Assembly: GCA_036429605.1 (NCBI GenBank) | Contig: CM071590.1 | Span: 2,666,001-2,730,000, forward strand | Direction of reading: 5' to 3' | Length of the DNA: 64,000 bases | Source of the DNA: Cladobotryum mycophilum | Taxonomy: Eukaryota; Ascomycota; Sordariomycetes; Hypocreales; Hypocreaceae | Shown here: positions 46,832 through 58,939 of the stretch, in pieces | Layout of the letters: each line of letters opens with the position of its first letter | Position numbering within the stretch: position 1 is the stretch's first letter | The notes under the pieces: model-generated | What the model saw: only the letters and a program-made list of their open reading frames with translations | What the model was told of the DNA's origin: nothing | Database searches by the model: none | Program-made: the position numbers and the translations under genes

Positions 46832-48345
46832 ATGGCGCAAGTGATAATGGATCTCGTTTATTCCTTTGGGAATTGCTTGAATTGCTTCCCGGGCTCTCCC
46901 ACGCTCAAGATCAATAATCGCAGCTTCAAGATTCAGCGACTGCTTGGCGAGGTAAGTGACAAACAATTGATATATAATGCATCCCCCCAGCAACTCAATC
47001 CTAGCAGTATTGCTTGGGGAACATCCGGCCTTTTGTTTTGTTTTGTATCAAACACAAGAATAGGAATGAAAGAAGCAAAAAGGACTGCAATGGCAATGGC
47101 TGACCTTGATACCCTCTCTCTCCTTCTTTCTAGGGCGGCTTCTCATACGTCTACCTTGTCGAAGATACCTCGTCGCATGAGCTCTTTGCGCTCAAGAAGA
47201 TCCGATGTCCCTTTGGCGCCGAGTCGGTACAGCAGGCCATGCGCGAAGTAGAAGCCTACAAGCTCTTCGACCACGTCCCCACCATCATCTCCGCCATCGA
47301 CCACTCCGTCGCAACCGACCGCGGCGGCAGCGGCGATGACGCAAGCAAGACCGTCTACGTCCTCCTGCCCTACTACCGTCGCGGCAACCTGCAAGACATG
47401 ATCAATGCCAACCTTGTCAACCATGGCAGCTTCCCGGAGCGCCACCTCATGATGCTCTTCCTGGGAGTGTGCAAGGCCCTGCGCGCCATGCACGAGTACC
47501 AGGCCGCCCCCGCCGAGAGGATGGAGATGGGCAGAGAGGAGGATCATATCAACTCGGGCGGCAGATCGGGCGGCAAGAAAATGGGCACCCGAGGGAAGCG
47601 CACGGAAGCAGACGAGGAGGGGGAACAAGAGCGACCGCTGATGGAGAATGAGACTCAAATTGGCGAGGGCCGCACCAAGATAAAATCATACGCCCATCGT
47701 GATATCAAGCCAGGTAAGTAGCCTACAAAATGGCCGGCCGCATTTCTCTTTCCCCCGACCTGACTACTAATCTTCTCAAATCTAGGAAACATCATGATCG
47801 ATGACTCCGGCTCAACCCCGATCCTCATGGACCTCGGCTCCGTCGCCCCCTCCCCCATCCCCGTCACATCTCAGTCTCTCGCCTTGCAGATCCAGGACAC
47901 CGCCGCCGAGCACTCCACCATGCCCTACCGAGCGCCCGAGCTCTTCGACGTCCAGGCCGGCACCGTAATCGACACCAAGGTGGACGTCTGGTCATTGGGC
48001 TGCACCCTCTTCGCCTGTCTAGTCGGCAAGTCCCCCTTTGAGCTTCGCTCCGACGAGACTGGCGGAACCCTTAGCCTCTGCGTCTTGGGTGGCGACTGGC
48101 GCTTCCCCGATGAGAACCCCGCGGGCGCCAAGCGCACAAACAGCATCCAAGTCGCAAAGGCAAAAGCCAATGCCGGTGCTGCCGATTCCTCAGCCAGCGG
48201 CGGCGGCTCTCTTTCCATCAGCGAACCCATTCGTAACATTGTCAGGGCCTGCCTCAAGGTCGAGCCTTCTGAAAGACCAGACATTAGCGGGCTCATTACC
48301 ATGGTCGAACAAGTCATTGAAGATCTACCAAACGACTCCAATTGA
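46832..48345 (+). CDS. ENV7: NAK-family Ser/Thr kinase (STK16/ENV7 type)
   Basis: Membrane-associated kinase related to human STK16/MPSK1 and yeast vacuolar Env7. Exons are 46832-46951, 47134-47713 and 47786-48345, giving 419 residues. The N-terminus has a Cys pair (GNCLNCFPGS) typical of palmitoylated family members. Kinase motifs: glycine loop LLGEGGFSYVYLV (the intron lies inside it), catalytic Lys in FALKKIRCP, HRDIKPGN with the catalytic Asp (second intron after PG), DLG in place of DFG (LMDLGSVAP), YRAPELF and DVWSLGCTLF. A polar insert of about 55 residues (Gly/Lys/Glu-rich, 47510-47680) sits just before the catalytic loop. DLG is normal for the family. Subfamily call confident; exact orthology to Env7 inferred. 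Confidence 0.9.
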
Positions 48346-48770
48346 GAGGTTACCTACAGTATCCATACTCTTTTCCTAACAATGTTTTTTTAAAAGCTGG
48401 GAGCTTGGATCTCCTCAAGTCTGATGATATAACCCGCTATGGTGGCGTAGGCGTTCAGGGAGTGGCTATTTGGTTAGAGACAGAGGGAAACTGGAACAAG
48501 ATAGTACACATATAACTGTTTTGCATCGTATCAAGGCAACTGTCAATTCATACAAACCCATCAATATCAATACTTTGCATTCCGATGAGAGCTATCATTA
48601 ATCGTTCCCAAACAATCCTATCCTCCCATGTCATCATCTCCTTTTGCCATCATGCACATAAAATATAGTCCATCATGCCCACCACCTCACAAGTCAAGCG
48701 TTATCCGAATGCTGGAACTAGAACTAGGACTAGGACTTGGACAAAGGCAATCGGCGTCATCATCACCGCT
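48346..48770. other. Convergent 3' spacer kinase/AMS1
   Basis: 3' flanks of two converging genes; no further feature. Confidence 0.6.
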
Positions 48771-51700
48771 CTATAGCTGAAGTCTGAATGTTGCCACCTC
48801 AAATGGCCGAAGTTTGATGGCAAACTTGCCATCCTCGAACGGAACCTCCTCCAGCTCATCCTCGAGGATATTCACCTTTGTGACCCGCTTGACTTCGAAG
48901 GTTGTCTCAATGTGGCCTCTGCTTTGACCACCCAAGGCCTCATACAGACGAACGATGAGACTCTGGCCGCTGTTGACGCGCAGGCCCTCACGTGGGCTAA
49001 TATCCTCGTCATCATGGCCACGCTTGATTGTATCCAAAATCAGCGATGCAGAGTCATCAAGGTTAACCAACTTGATGGGAGTGCCGCTTAGGCTTTTAAT
49101 CATCTCCTTGGAAGCGGAGAGAAGCTTGTGAGGATTATTGAAGGCGTATGCTGCCCTGACAGTGGCTGAAGACAATTGGCCCTTGTGCGGGAAGATGGCC
49201 CATTTGATCGAGTGACGACCCATATCCGCGTTCCCGTCGGGAGACTTGGAGGAACGCAGAAGCGATAGGCGCATCAACTTGCCCGCAGTTGCAAAGCCGT
49301 ACTTGCTGTCATTGAGGATAGAAACTCCATAGTTGTTCTCTGACAGATCAGCGAACTTGTGGCAGCACACTTCAAACTTGGCCATGTCCCAGCTGGTGTT
49401 GTAGTGCGTCGGGCGCTTCGTAATGCTGTATGCAGTCTCGTACGAAGCCTCGTTGTTAACGATGTCGACTGGGAACTCTACCTTGAGGAACTTGGCGTTT
49501 TCATGCCAGTCCACATCAGCAGAACATTCAACCCAGGACGCCTTGCCATCAAGTGTGGCCGACAAGGTGATGTATGATTTGAGAGAACTGTTCTCACTGA
49601 TTTTGATTTCGGTTGCAACGGTAACTCGATGAGGCTTGACTTCGTGAATCTTGGTCTGACCATAGTTGAGCTGCTTTCGAGTTTCAAGATGGTAGATCTC
49701 GACGTCCCAAGCGTCCCAGTACAAAGGAATATCGTCGAAGATGACAAATCTGTTGGCCGCTTCTCCCTTTTCAATAGCTTCTCTGTCGTTGACTCGGTCG
49801 TATAGAGAAGTGATGAGACCATTTTCAACAGTCACTCGTAGCTGGTCATTTTCTAGCACAAATTGTCCGCTGCCTAGATCCTGCACGGAAACAGCAGGCT
49901 TATCCTCCTGAATCTTGAAGGGTCGGACAGTGAGAAGTGGACCGTCTCCGCAGGCAACGCCAACCTCGGTGTTAGAGATCTCGACGAATTCTTTACAGTG
50001 CCAAGGCAGAGTATTGACGACAACTGATTCATGGACGCTGAGGGGCTTCACACTTTCCGCACCGAGGGCACGGTAGACATCCCTCAGTAATTTGTGTCCA
50101 ATGTAGAATACTTCCTTGTAAATCTAATTTTCATAATCAGTACGGAGTTTTTGCAAACAAGGGGACCATGGTACTTCATTTACCTTGTCGGTGTCATCGT
50201 AACACATTTCTATACAACTTCCTGGAAGGCAGTCGTGGAACTGACAAAGAAGCACGCTCTCCCAAATACTGTCAATTTGCTTTGAGGGGTATTTATAATT
50301 CTGGTTCGTGATAGAGGCGATGGTTGCCAGCTGTTCAATTTCTCGTAGCATAACCTCGGCTTTGCGGTTGTTGTACTTGTTGTTCGATTGAGTGGTGTAA
50401 GTGCCTCGATGAAGCTCAAAGTACAACTCTCCGAACCAGGTTGGTAGGTCGTTAGCTTTCTTTGTGAGACGATCAAAGAAGTCATCGACGGTAAGGCCGA
50501 GCCTAACCTTGGGAATGGCACCAATGGTGTTGCTGATACCGGCACAGCGACGAAGCTTTTCAAAATGCTCCCAAGTCGGGCCACCACCACCATCACCCTT
50601 GCCAAACACCAGCAACGAAGTGTTATCGACACGCAAGGTCTTGTGTTGAGAAATACTACGTTTGACATCGCCGAAATCCGCATTTGCAGTGTATGTCTCT
50701 GAGGGGGGCATGTGACAGATGACCTGGCTTCCATCGGGACTCACCCACATAAAGGTCGTGTGGGGGAAACTGTTGATATTGTTCCAGCTGAGCTTCTGGG
50801 TCATGAAGCGATCCATTCCAGCCAACCTGCACAGTTGAGGCAATTGGGCCGAGTAACCAAAGGTATCGGGAAGCCAGAAGGTGCGGCTACGAGAGCCAAA
50901 ATTGCTCTCAAAAAAGCGCTGACCGTAGAAGAACTGGCGAACAAGAGACTCACCGCTGGGTAAATTGGTATCTTGTTCAACCCAGCTGCCACCAATGGGG
51001 TAAAATTGTCCCTCAACAACCTTCTGCTTGACACGCTCAAAAGCTTTGGGGTAGAGCTGCTTCAACCACTTGAACTGTTGAGCTTGCGAGCAGGCAAAGT
51101 GTGCTTCCGGATAGCGATCCATCAAATCGCACTGACTGGACCATGATCGACAAACTTTGCGTCTTGTCTCTGCAAAAGGCCACAACCAGCAAGTGTCAAT
51201 GTGGCAATGTCCGATACCGTAGACAACGGGCTCGGCCCCAACTTCATATACTTTGTGGGAGTCGATATCAGGCCCGAGGATCTCTTTTGCAATTTCACGA
51301 CACTTGAGAATAGACTCTTGGTTGTTGACTTCAAATGCATCAATGACCTTCATGGCGACGGCGAGTGCATGATTCTGCTCGGCTGAGTCCTCGGGCAGTT
51401 CTCGGGCAGCATCGCCAAGCTCCCACATGTCGAAGTGAAGCATACGAGCGGGAACATTGACAGCCACGATTTGTGCTTGGCTAAGACTGAAATATCTGTT
51501 AGGGTCGGGGGGCGTGTTACTAGATAGGCCATCCGGCGCATTTCCAAACATTCCGTTACAGGCCATTTCGATGTAAATGGTGTGTGGCTTTCCGTCGCGG
51601 AACGATGGGGGAATGATCCATTCGACTCGCTCACCTCCACCAGTCAGACCCTGGAGAGGCATACCATCATCGGTCCAGACCATGCCTTCATTGTTGGCAT

Positions 51701-52135
51701 CCCAGTGAAGCTCAATCAGCTCCTCCTTGATGATATCTTTGGGGATAGTCAACACGACCTTGAACCAGTGAGTGGTCCACGAGGGACCAAAAGCGGCACC
51801 GACGGAGGTCTCCTCGAAAGTCTGAGATACTGCATGCTCGAATGATGGTCTCTCTTGTCCAGGAGCACTCCAAACCGAGAGCTCAACGTGTGGTTTGCCT
51901 GAATACTTGGCGTTGTAGAGGTTACTGTACAGTTGTGTGTTTTTAGATTTTGTCCCGATCAATTGATTTGGATGAAGGAGATAACGTACGCTAACAAATT
52001 AACCTTGTCATACTGTCCTGATTTATAGAATAGCTCGATACGGCTCTTGAGAATGGCAGTCTTCGAAACGCCGACCGGCTTTTGTACAAACTGAGGGTAG
52101 GAGACATTACTCCTCAAGTCGCCGCCTCCGCCCAT
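48771..52135 (-). CDS. AMS1: Vacuolar alpha-mannosidase (GH38, AMS1)
   Basis: Hydrolyses terminal alpha-mannose residues of free oligosaccharides; yeast Ams1 reaches the vacuole by the Cvt/selective autophagy route. Exons are 51990-52135, 50184-51924 and 48771-50123, giving 1,079 residues with no signal peptide, in keeping with cytosol-to-vacuole delivery. Catalytic GH38 features: GHCHIDTCWLWPF (zinc ligands near H290 and D292), nucleophile Asp402 in WLPDTFGYS, and the downstream CQFHDCLPGS zinc-site block. The start GGGGDLRSNVSYPQFV lies at a clear ATG in exon 1, and splice joints (LLA/NLYNAKY and TDK/IYKEVFY) agree with conserved family sequence. The second intron is 60 nt and contains a stop at its acceptor. 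Very confident. Confidence 0.96.
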
Positions 52136-53843
52136 GGTATGAGCGTCGAGTGAGTGGCCTGGGGCGGGAGGTGCTGATCGATTGGAGAGGCGCCGAAGCT
52201 TGGCTGAGAGAGGGTTGGGAATGCCTGGAGCAGGAGGATGACGAGGGCAATCAGGATCGACGGCGTAGTCGATTATATTGCCGAGGAGACTGTCAATTTA
52301 CTGTAAGCAGATGATGGCATTACCAAATTACTCAATGCAAAGAACGGTGAAGTCCTGTGAATCAAAGACTAAGATGCATGAAGAGAGGGCAGCCACAAGC
52401 TGTTTAAGAATCAATGGGGACGGGGACGGGGACGGGAAGACTTCTGGGGAAGCTCCTGGGAGTGTTGGTGTGGGGAAGTGGGGAAGGACCCATAGCTCCC
52501 AACAGGAGCTTGGTCAGTGGTTGTGCTCGGTAGTACACAGTTGGTTAGCGGGTTACAGTGGGTGGTGCTAGGGGATGCAACACTGCTGAAGCCGCTGAAC
52601 CAATGAACAAAGCCATTGCCCCAGATAGTGACGTGGGGGACGCCGGAGCCCAGCGACGCATCTGGCTAAACCAAGACAAGGAGTGAGGGGGGGGGGCTAT
52701 ACTCGATGCTCGACGTACCTCATGGTGACCGACCGTCCGAAGATGTATCGTATCTAAGAACCAAGGTAATGGTAGTCGAGATTCGAAGGTAGACCAGGTG
52801 GTGAGATGGATTGCCTGTCTGCGTCGGGTGTATGTATGAATAGTGAATGAATAGACAAGTGTATTAGGGGGCGTTTACATCAATGATAAGAAACGAAGGA
52901 ACAAAGATATATTTGTCCAAGCATAATAATGATGCCTAATGACGATGATGCAATCCAAAGAGAGGTAGGCTCCAAAAAAATAGGACGGGCCAAGGTCGCT
53001 CGCCCAGATATACACCTTGCCAGACAGGATGGCCCGTAGAGTGAAGGGAAAGAGACGTTTGAAGATGTTGGAGAAGGGAGAAACAGATGCCAGGAGGGCC
53101 AATGCAAAGTATAGCGATTTGGGCACCGATGGAATTAAATACACATACGGAGGAGACGTGCTGCTACTGCCACTCATTGACGCCTCAAAGCGTCTCTTCT
53201 GCCTGCTCTCCGAATCCGTTGGGGTATAAACACAAACACAAGAACGGTGAGACATGGTACAAGTACATGGACAGATTCGAGCCTACCTATTATTTCTTGT
53301 CATTTCTCTCGTTTCCCTCGATTCCTAACGCTTCTCTTTATGTCTATTATTTTCTATTTCTTTCGTTTATCCTTGTACTTTTAAGACATTTTATTCTTTT
53401 ATTTATAGCGTTGTTCATCACCTCTGTGACATCCTTCTCTGATCTGGTTGCTTTTCCCTCCCCCGCATACCTAAACATACGAGCCCGGGTAAAGCAAAAG
53501 ACCCTGTGCCGTGAAGGACAAATCTAGAGCAATTCTTCTTTATCAATCTTGCTTTGTTTTTCCTTGGCCCTTAATTGCCCATTTTATACCTATATTGTAG
53601 ACATTGTATAAGGCAACTAGTTCATAAGGCGTTATCTCCCTATAGCTGAGGCTTCTAATCAAGCTGCACAAGTCCCCCTCTATAATAGCGCAGAAAGCTC
53701 CCCCTGCAAAAATAGTGGGGCTACCGTTGAGGATATCGACAAGGCCTTTTACACTAATAAATTCACCACCACCATGAATTTGCATTTTCAACTCCACCAA
53801 CCCAATTCTTCATGCATCATTGAAACAACGCAAGCTGGCCTTG
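52136..53843. other. Divergent spacer AMS1/MSH1
   Basis: No convincing gene. It includes a GGGGAC tandem repeat (52416-52436) and a TA-rich patch at 53540-53800 with an 85-codon minus-strand frame of no recognisable family. Confidence 0.45.
52416..52436 (+). repeat. GGGGAC tandem repeat
   Basis: Three and a half GGGGAC units upstream of AMS1. Confidence 0.85.
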
Positions 53844-56800
53844 ATGTTTCGATTACGTTTTGGCCATGGCATCCGGTCGCTCCCGTCCCATGGCCGTCTC
53901 TGCTTAGACCCAGTTAGGCCATCATCCCTACACGGCCTGCGTCTCGAAACTGCTCTGCCTCTCATCCTCACAACGTCGGTTGTTCAAGTCAGAGGCGTAA
54001 AGACAAAGACAAAAGTCAAGCTGTCCGACTTGCCCCAAGGCCGTATTGATATTCAGCCCCTGCCGGTGGGAGATGAATACAATGGCCCGGCTTATCCCAC
54101 AGTTGTGCTCCAGGCACGGCGCAACATGGACAAGTTTGTCGACTGCGTCCTGCTAACCCGTGTTGGTGGGTTTTATGAGCTTTACTTTGAACATGCTGAA
54201 GAGTATGCTCCGTTGCTCAACATAAAAACGTCCTCCAAAAAGACCAGCGCTGGCCCTGTGCCCATGGTACGACAGACATATACAAGTTTCCTCCATCTAC
54301 CCTGATGTTGATGATGCTGATGGACGATATTGCAGGCTGGCTTCCCCTTCTTTCAACTTGACCGTTTCCTCAAAGTTCTGGTGCAGGACTTGAATCGGCA
54401 TGTCGCAATCGCCGAGGAGTTTCCCAACACGGCAGCAGACAAGATCAAATCCGGGGGTCTGATGCATGACAGGAGAGTTAGCCGCATCATCACACCGGGT
54501 ACTCTAATTGATGAGAACTTCATGGACCCTTATGCCAACAACTATGTCATGGCAATACATATCGACAAGGATTATCTTCCTCGGAAATCAAAGTCCAACG
54601 TCCCTCTGGAGCAGGAGCTTGCCCCCTGGTGAATGGCCCCTCCCTGCCTCTGGGCCTTGCGTGGCTCGACCTGTCTACCGGCCACTTTTTTACGCAATCT
54701 ACTACAATGGCATCTCTTCCGTCCATCCTGTCTCGAATAGGCCCACGCGAGGTTGTTCTTGACCAAACATTTGAATTACGAAAGGATCACGACGTCTTCT
54801 CCATCCTAGCCGACGACAGGCACCTCATCACCTTCTCCCAACAGGGTGAACTTACAAAACTTTCGAAATGGGCACCTCTGCTTGAATCACGTATCCTTAA
54901 GAGCGCCGTGAAGAACTTCTCCGACGAGGAGATTGCTGCAGGCGGCTTGGTGCTTAATTACGTTAGGGACCGACTACAGGGGACGAGCATGAAGCTCCAG
55001 CCCCCGTTGCGCTACGAAAATATGGAGACCATGAACATTGACAAGAATAGTCTAAGGGCTCTAGAGATTAAGCAAACCATCCGCGATGGCTCTTTTCGCG
55101 GCAGCCTTTTGCATACCATACGGCGGACCGTCACAAAAAGCGGAGCGAGACTGTTGAGCGAGTGGCTCGGCGCACCATCCACCTCACTCGAGGTCATCCA
55201 AGCCCGGCAAGATACTGTGGCGCACTTCATCGACTCGAGCGACCTTCGAGATTCCATTATAGTTCTATTGCGGCGGAGCCATGATTCTCAAAGACTAGTT
55301 CAGAAATTCGCCTTGGGCAGGGGTGATCCAGACGATTTGCTAGGCATCGCGAGCACAATACGGGCCGCAGAAGACATCGTTCACCTTCTCAAGGCGGCTT
55401 CCACCTCAGCAAAAGGCTCTTCATCACCCGATTGTCTCGCTGCACTGGCATCTCGCATAGATCTTAAGGAGCCAATTAAGCTAGCGAATCGAATCAGGGA
55501 ATCGATAGATGAAGAAGGCATTGTGCACCAGCACGAGGTTGAGGACTCTGAGGCCAGTCATATGATGGCCCTGGCTGAGGATATCGTCTCCTCCGAAGGC
55601 ACTGAGGAGGATTCCTCTGTTCTTCCCAAGGGAAGGAAGAAGAAATCCGTGACCCTTAGGGAACATTATGCCGAGGACAACGAGTCTTGGATCATGAAAC
55701 CAGAGGCCAGCAAACCGCTTAAGAAGCTCCATGCGGAGCTAGAGTCTCTTAGAGAGGAAAGGGTCACTCTCACTAATACTCTTCGCCAACTTCACCGAGC
55801 CCCGAGTCTTACACTACGTTGGAGTCCCGGTTTAGGCCATATCGCCCACATCAAAGGAAAGGACACCAGGAATTTGCCAGAAGTCAGAACATTGTCAGCC
55901 AGCCGCACCACGCGCTCATTCCACCTCCCGGAGTGGACCGATCTAGGCCAACGTCTCGACCAAGTCCGGTTTCACATTCGCCGCGAGGAGCAGGTCGTTT
56001 TCCAGTCTCTGCGCGAGCATGTCGTCCTGAATCTCATCAAACTTCGACGAATTGCGGCCGTGCTAGATGAGCTTGATATTGCGACATCCTTTGCGAAGCT
56101 TGCCGTGGAGCAAAATCTTGTACGGCCCACACTGAACGATTCTACACACCATACTATTATTAGTGGACGACATCCGACGGTAGAAAGAGGGTTGCTAGAA
56201 CAAGGACGGAATTTTATACACAACGACTGTTTGATCGGAACGCCATCTAACGGCTTACTTTGGCTAATCACCGGTCCCAACATGGCCGGCAAGAGCACAT
56301 TCCTCCGCCAAAACGCTCTCATCACCATCCTCGCCCAGATTGGATGCTACGTCCCCGCCACCTTTGCCGAGATTGGTATCGTCGACGCCATATTCAGCCG
56401 CGTGGGCTCAGCGGACAACCTGTACCACGATCAGAGCACCTTCATGGTCGAGATGCTCGAGACGGCGCAAATTCTGAGACAGGCCACGCCGCGCTCGTTT
56501 GTCATCATGGATGAAGTTGGTCGGGGGACTACGCCAGAGGACGGCACCGCTGTGTCGTTTGCGTGTCTACATCATCTAGTCACCATCAACCAGTGTCGAA
56601 CCCTGTTCGCTACCCATTTCCACAGCGTAGCTGATATGGCGGCCGCTGAAGGGTTCTGCGACCCCAAGATCGGCCCGGTGCAAACATACTGTACCGACGT
56701 GGAGGAAGATGGTCAAGGTGGGTTTGTCTACATTCACAAATTACGGCGAGGCGTCAATCGTCGAAGCCACGCCCTCAAAGTCGCCAGACTAGCCGGGTTG

Positions 56801-56857
56801 CCAGAACACGCAATTAAAGTAGCTGAGCAAGTATTGGAATCTACAACAGGAGGGTAA
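53844..56857 (+). CDS. MSH1: Mitochondrial DNA mismatch repair protein MSH1 (MutS), frame broken once
   Basis: MutS homologue that maintains mitochondrial DNA. Exons are 53844-54266 and 54336-56857; with the break repaired the protein has 981 residues. The first ATG in frame gives an Arg-rich, acid-poor leader (MFRLRFGHGIRSL) as expected of a mitochondrial presequence. The mismatch-binding Phe-x-Glu motif appears in GGFYELYFEHA. A core and clamp region follows, then the ABC ATPase: Walker A TGPNMAGKST near residue 790, Walker B DEVGRGT and the HFHS loop ATHFHSVAD. The frame shifts at the C5 run 54622-54626 in a segment that otherwise reads LAPLVNGPSLPLGLAWLDLS, a conserved block. One missing C explains it, so an assembly error is likeliest. 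Confidence 0.93.
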
Positions 56858-57389
56858 GGGGGACAAAAGTAATTGCATCGACGGGATAGCATGTTGAATA
56901 GTGGAATGGTTTTTCGACCGATTTTTTTTCATGTCATAATCTGTACTTCTCGCATGTTAGCCATGATACCCTTGCATGAGAGGTTCAACATGTAAAAATA
57001 GGGGTATTTAAAAAGGTAGTCATAAATAGTTGTTTTTCATCCAGGAGAATTCAGGGTTAAAAAGCTCGTTGAATAAGATATTGTATAATCATTCAGGTGA
57101 AAAGGTGTAGAGAGAGAAAAGGAAAGATGGAAAAAAACTAACCTTTCGATGATTGGAATATGAATATGACTTTTGCTCATTGTCATGTCATATCACCGAT
57201 GTATTCAGGGAGACACTTGTTGAATTTGGAGTTGACTCGCAACTTTCATTATTTTTCGTGTCTCATGTAGTCACTGCATCTGGTCTCATTGGACCAATCA
57301 ATGACCTATGCATCCGTAGATGTAGATCCATATACCGTGAAACTAACCGAACAAGTCCTGAAAGCCGACCCAGTAACGTTATTCTTTTT
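56858..57389. other. Convergent 3' spacer MSH1/RPP0
   Basis: AT-rich 3' flanks of two converging genes; nothing else is supported. Confidence 0.6.
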
Positions 57390-58494
57390 TTAACCGCTGT
57401 CAAATTGGTTAGCTTTTGACCTTGCAAACAAGATTGGAGGGGGGCACGTACAAGAGATCACCGAAACCACCCTCGTCCTCGGACTCCTCCTCAGACTCGT
57501 CCTTCTTCTCCTCAGCGGCGGCGGTCTCAGTGGCAGCACCACCGGAGCCGGCAGCGGGAGCAGCGGCAGCATAGGCGTCAGGGTTGGCAATGCGGTCCTT
57601 GAGCTCCTCAATCTCGGGCCAGCTGTACTCGGTCTCGATGGCAACAGCAAGGACCTTCTTGTAGTTGTTGACAACGGAGTGGATGACGGAAGGCAGGGTG
57701 GGGAAGCTGAGAGCCAGGGAGAGGGAGGCAATGGTGGTGATGCACTGGCTGAAGGTCTTGAGGAGCTGCTCCTCACCAATGTCGAGGATGGAGGGGGAAA
57801 GCCTGGCCCTGGTCGTAGACCTGGGAGATACCCATACCGTAGGTGAAGGGGGAGATGTTCAACAAGTTGAGCAGGGTAGCCTCGGAGGGGCCGACCTTGC
57901 TGCCGGCCTCGACGAGCTTGAGATCGGTGGTGATTTCAATGGTACCACGAGCAATCTTGGTGGGGACACCGAGAGCCTGGAAGAAAGAGGTCTTGCCGGG
58001 CTCCATACCGGTGTTGCCGGCAGGGATCCAGACGTCGGAGGGAGCGACGGCACCAGCACGAGCGGGGGCGGCAACACGGTTGGCGAGGACCTTGTCACGG
58101 ATATCCTTGAGGTCACCATTGGTGAAGACGAAACCAACGTTGCCCTTGACGAAAGGCAAAAGACGCTCGTACTCGGGAGTATCGGCGAGGAAAGTCTTGA
58201 GGGCACGACGAACCTATTTGACGCAGATTCATTAGCATTTTCATTCTTTCTTTTTTCTTCCCCTTTTCTTCTAGGGATGCAAAAAAGATAAATCCCGTAA
58301 AATTAGATCGAATCGCATACCATGGTGTTCTTGCCCATCAGGACAACACCCTCACCACGGAGGGAGTGTCGGATCTCGTGCATCTGCTGCGAGGAGACAT
58401 TGTCAATTTCGACAACGAAGATCGACTTGAAGTCCTCGAGGAGGCCCTTCAGCTTGTCGAAGTAGCCGGCCTTGTTTGCTGTTCTGCCCCCCAT
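57390..58494 (-). CDS. RPP0: 60S acidic ribosomal protein P0, frame broken once
   Basis: Essential stalk base protein that binds 25S rRNA and the P1/P2 dimers and helps recruit elongation factors. Exons are 58321-58494, 57452-58213 and 57390-57396. The last exon has only 7 bases and completes the conserved tail GGFGDLFG. The N-terminal L10 domain starts MGGRTANKAGYF and includes GKNTMVRRAL across the first splice. An Ala-rich hinge and acidic tail (DESEEESEDE) follow. The frame breaks at the C5 run (plus-strand G5 57793-57797) inside GQAFP/SILDIGEEQ. Two more Cs would restore the usual FPPSILD and a normal 314-residue length. A real break would be lethal, so this is very probably an assembly error. 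Confidence 0.95.
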
Positions 58495-58939
58495 ATCTTC
58501 TTATTTTTTTGAAGGTAGGATGTTTAAGGGCGGAATTTCGTGGGTATAATTTTCGCGGGTTTTTTTGGGGAGGAGGAAAGTTCGCGATAAATTTGTTTCC
58601 TTGTCGAAAATTCCGGATTTTGACGAACCGAGTTTTAACGAAAATGTGTGTGGCTCCACAGAGTAGGGCAATCGCTAACGCTTAACCGGATTTGGGTCAG
58701 CGGTGAGGGAAGGTCTTTTTTGCAAAGGAAAGGAAGAAAAAAAGAGGGTACGTACCTGGGCGGCTGCGTTATCGATTGCAAGGTACAAGGCGGATGTACC
58801 CATTTCTTTTTCTTTCGCTGCAAATGTATGAATGATGAATTTGAGTTGAAGCTTCAAGTCCAGGTTTTCGATTGGATCACAGTCACAGCCAGCTTCGAAC
58901 AAGAAAAAAGTTGTCAATTCTCATATCTCTCTATCAAAG
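58495..58939. other. Divergent promoter region RPP0/TRM82
   Basis: A 445-bp spacer shared by two translation-related genes transcribed away from each other. It contains repeated TTTTCG/CGAAAA words (for example near 58550, 58604 and 58640). No ORF is supported. Confidence 0.5.

Noticed and set aside
57665..58291. 208-codon plus-strand frame opposite P0
   Set aside because: Antisense shadow of codon-biased P0 sequence.
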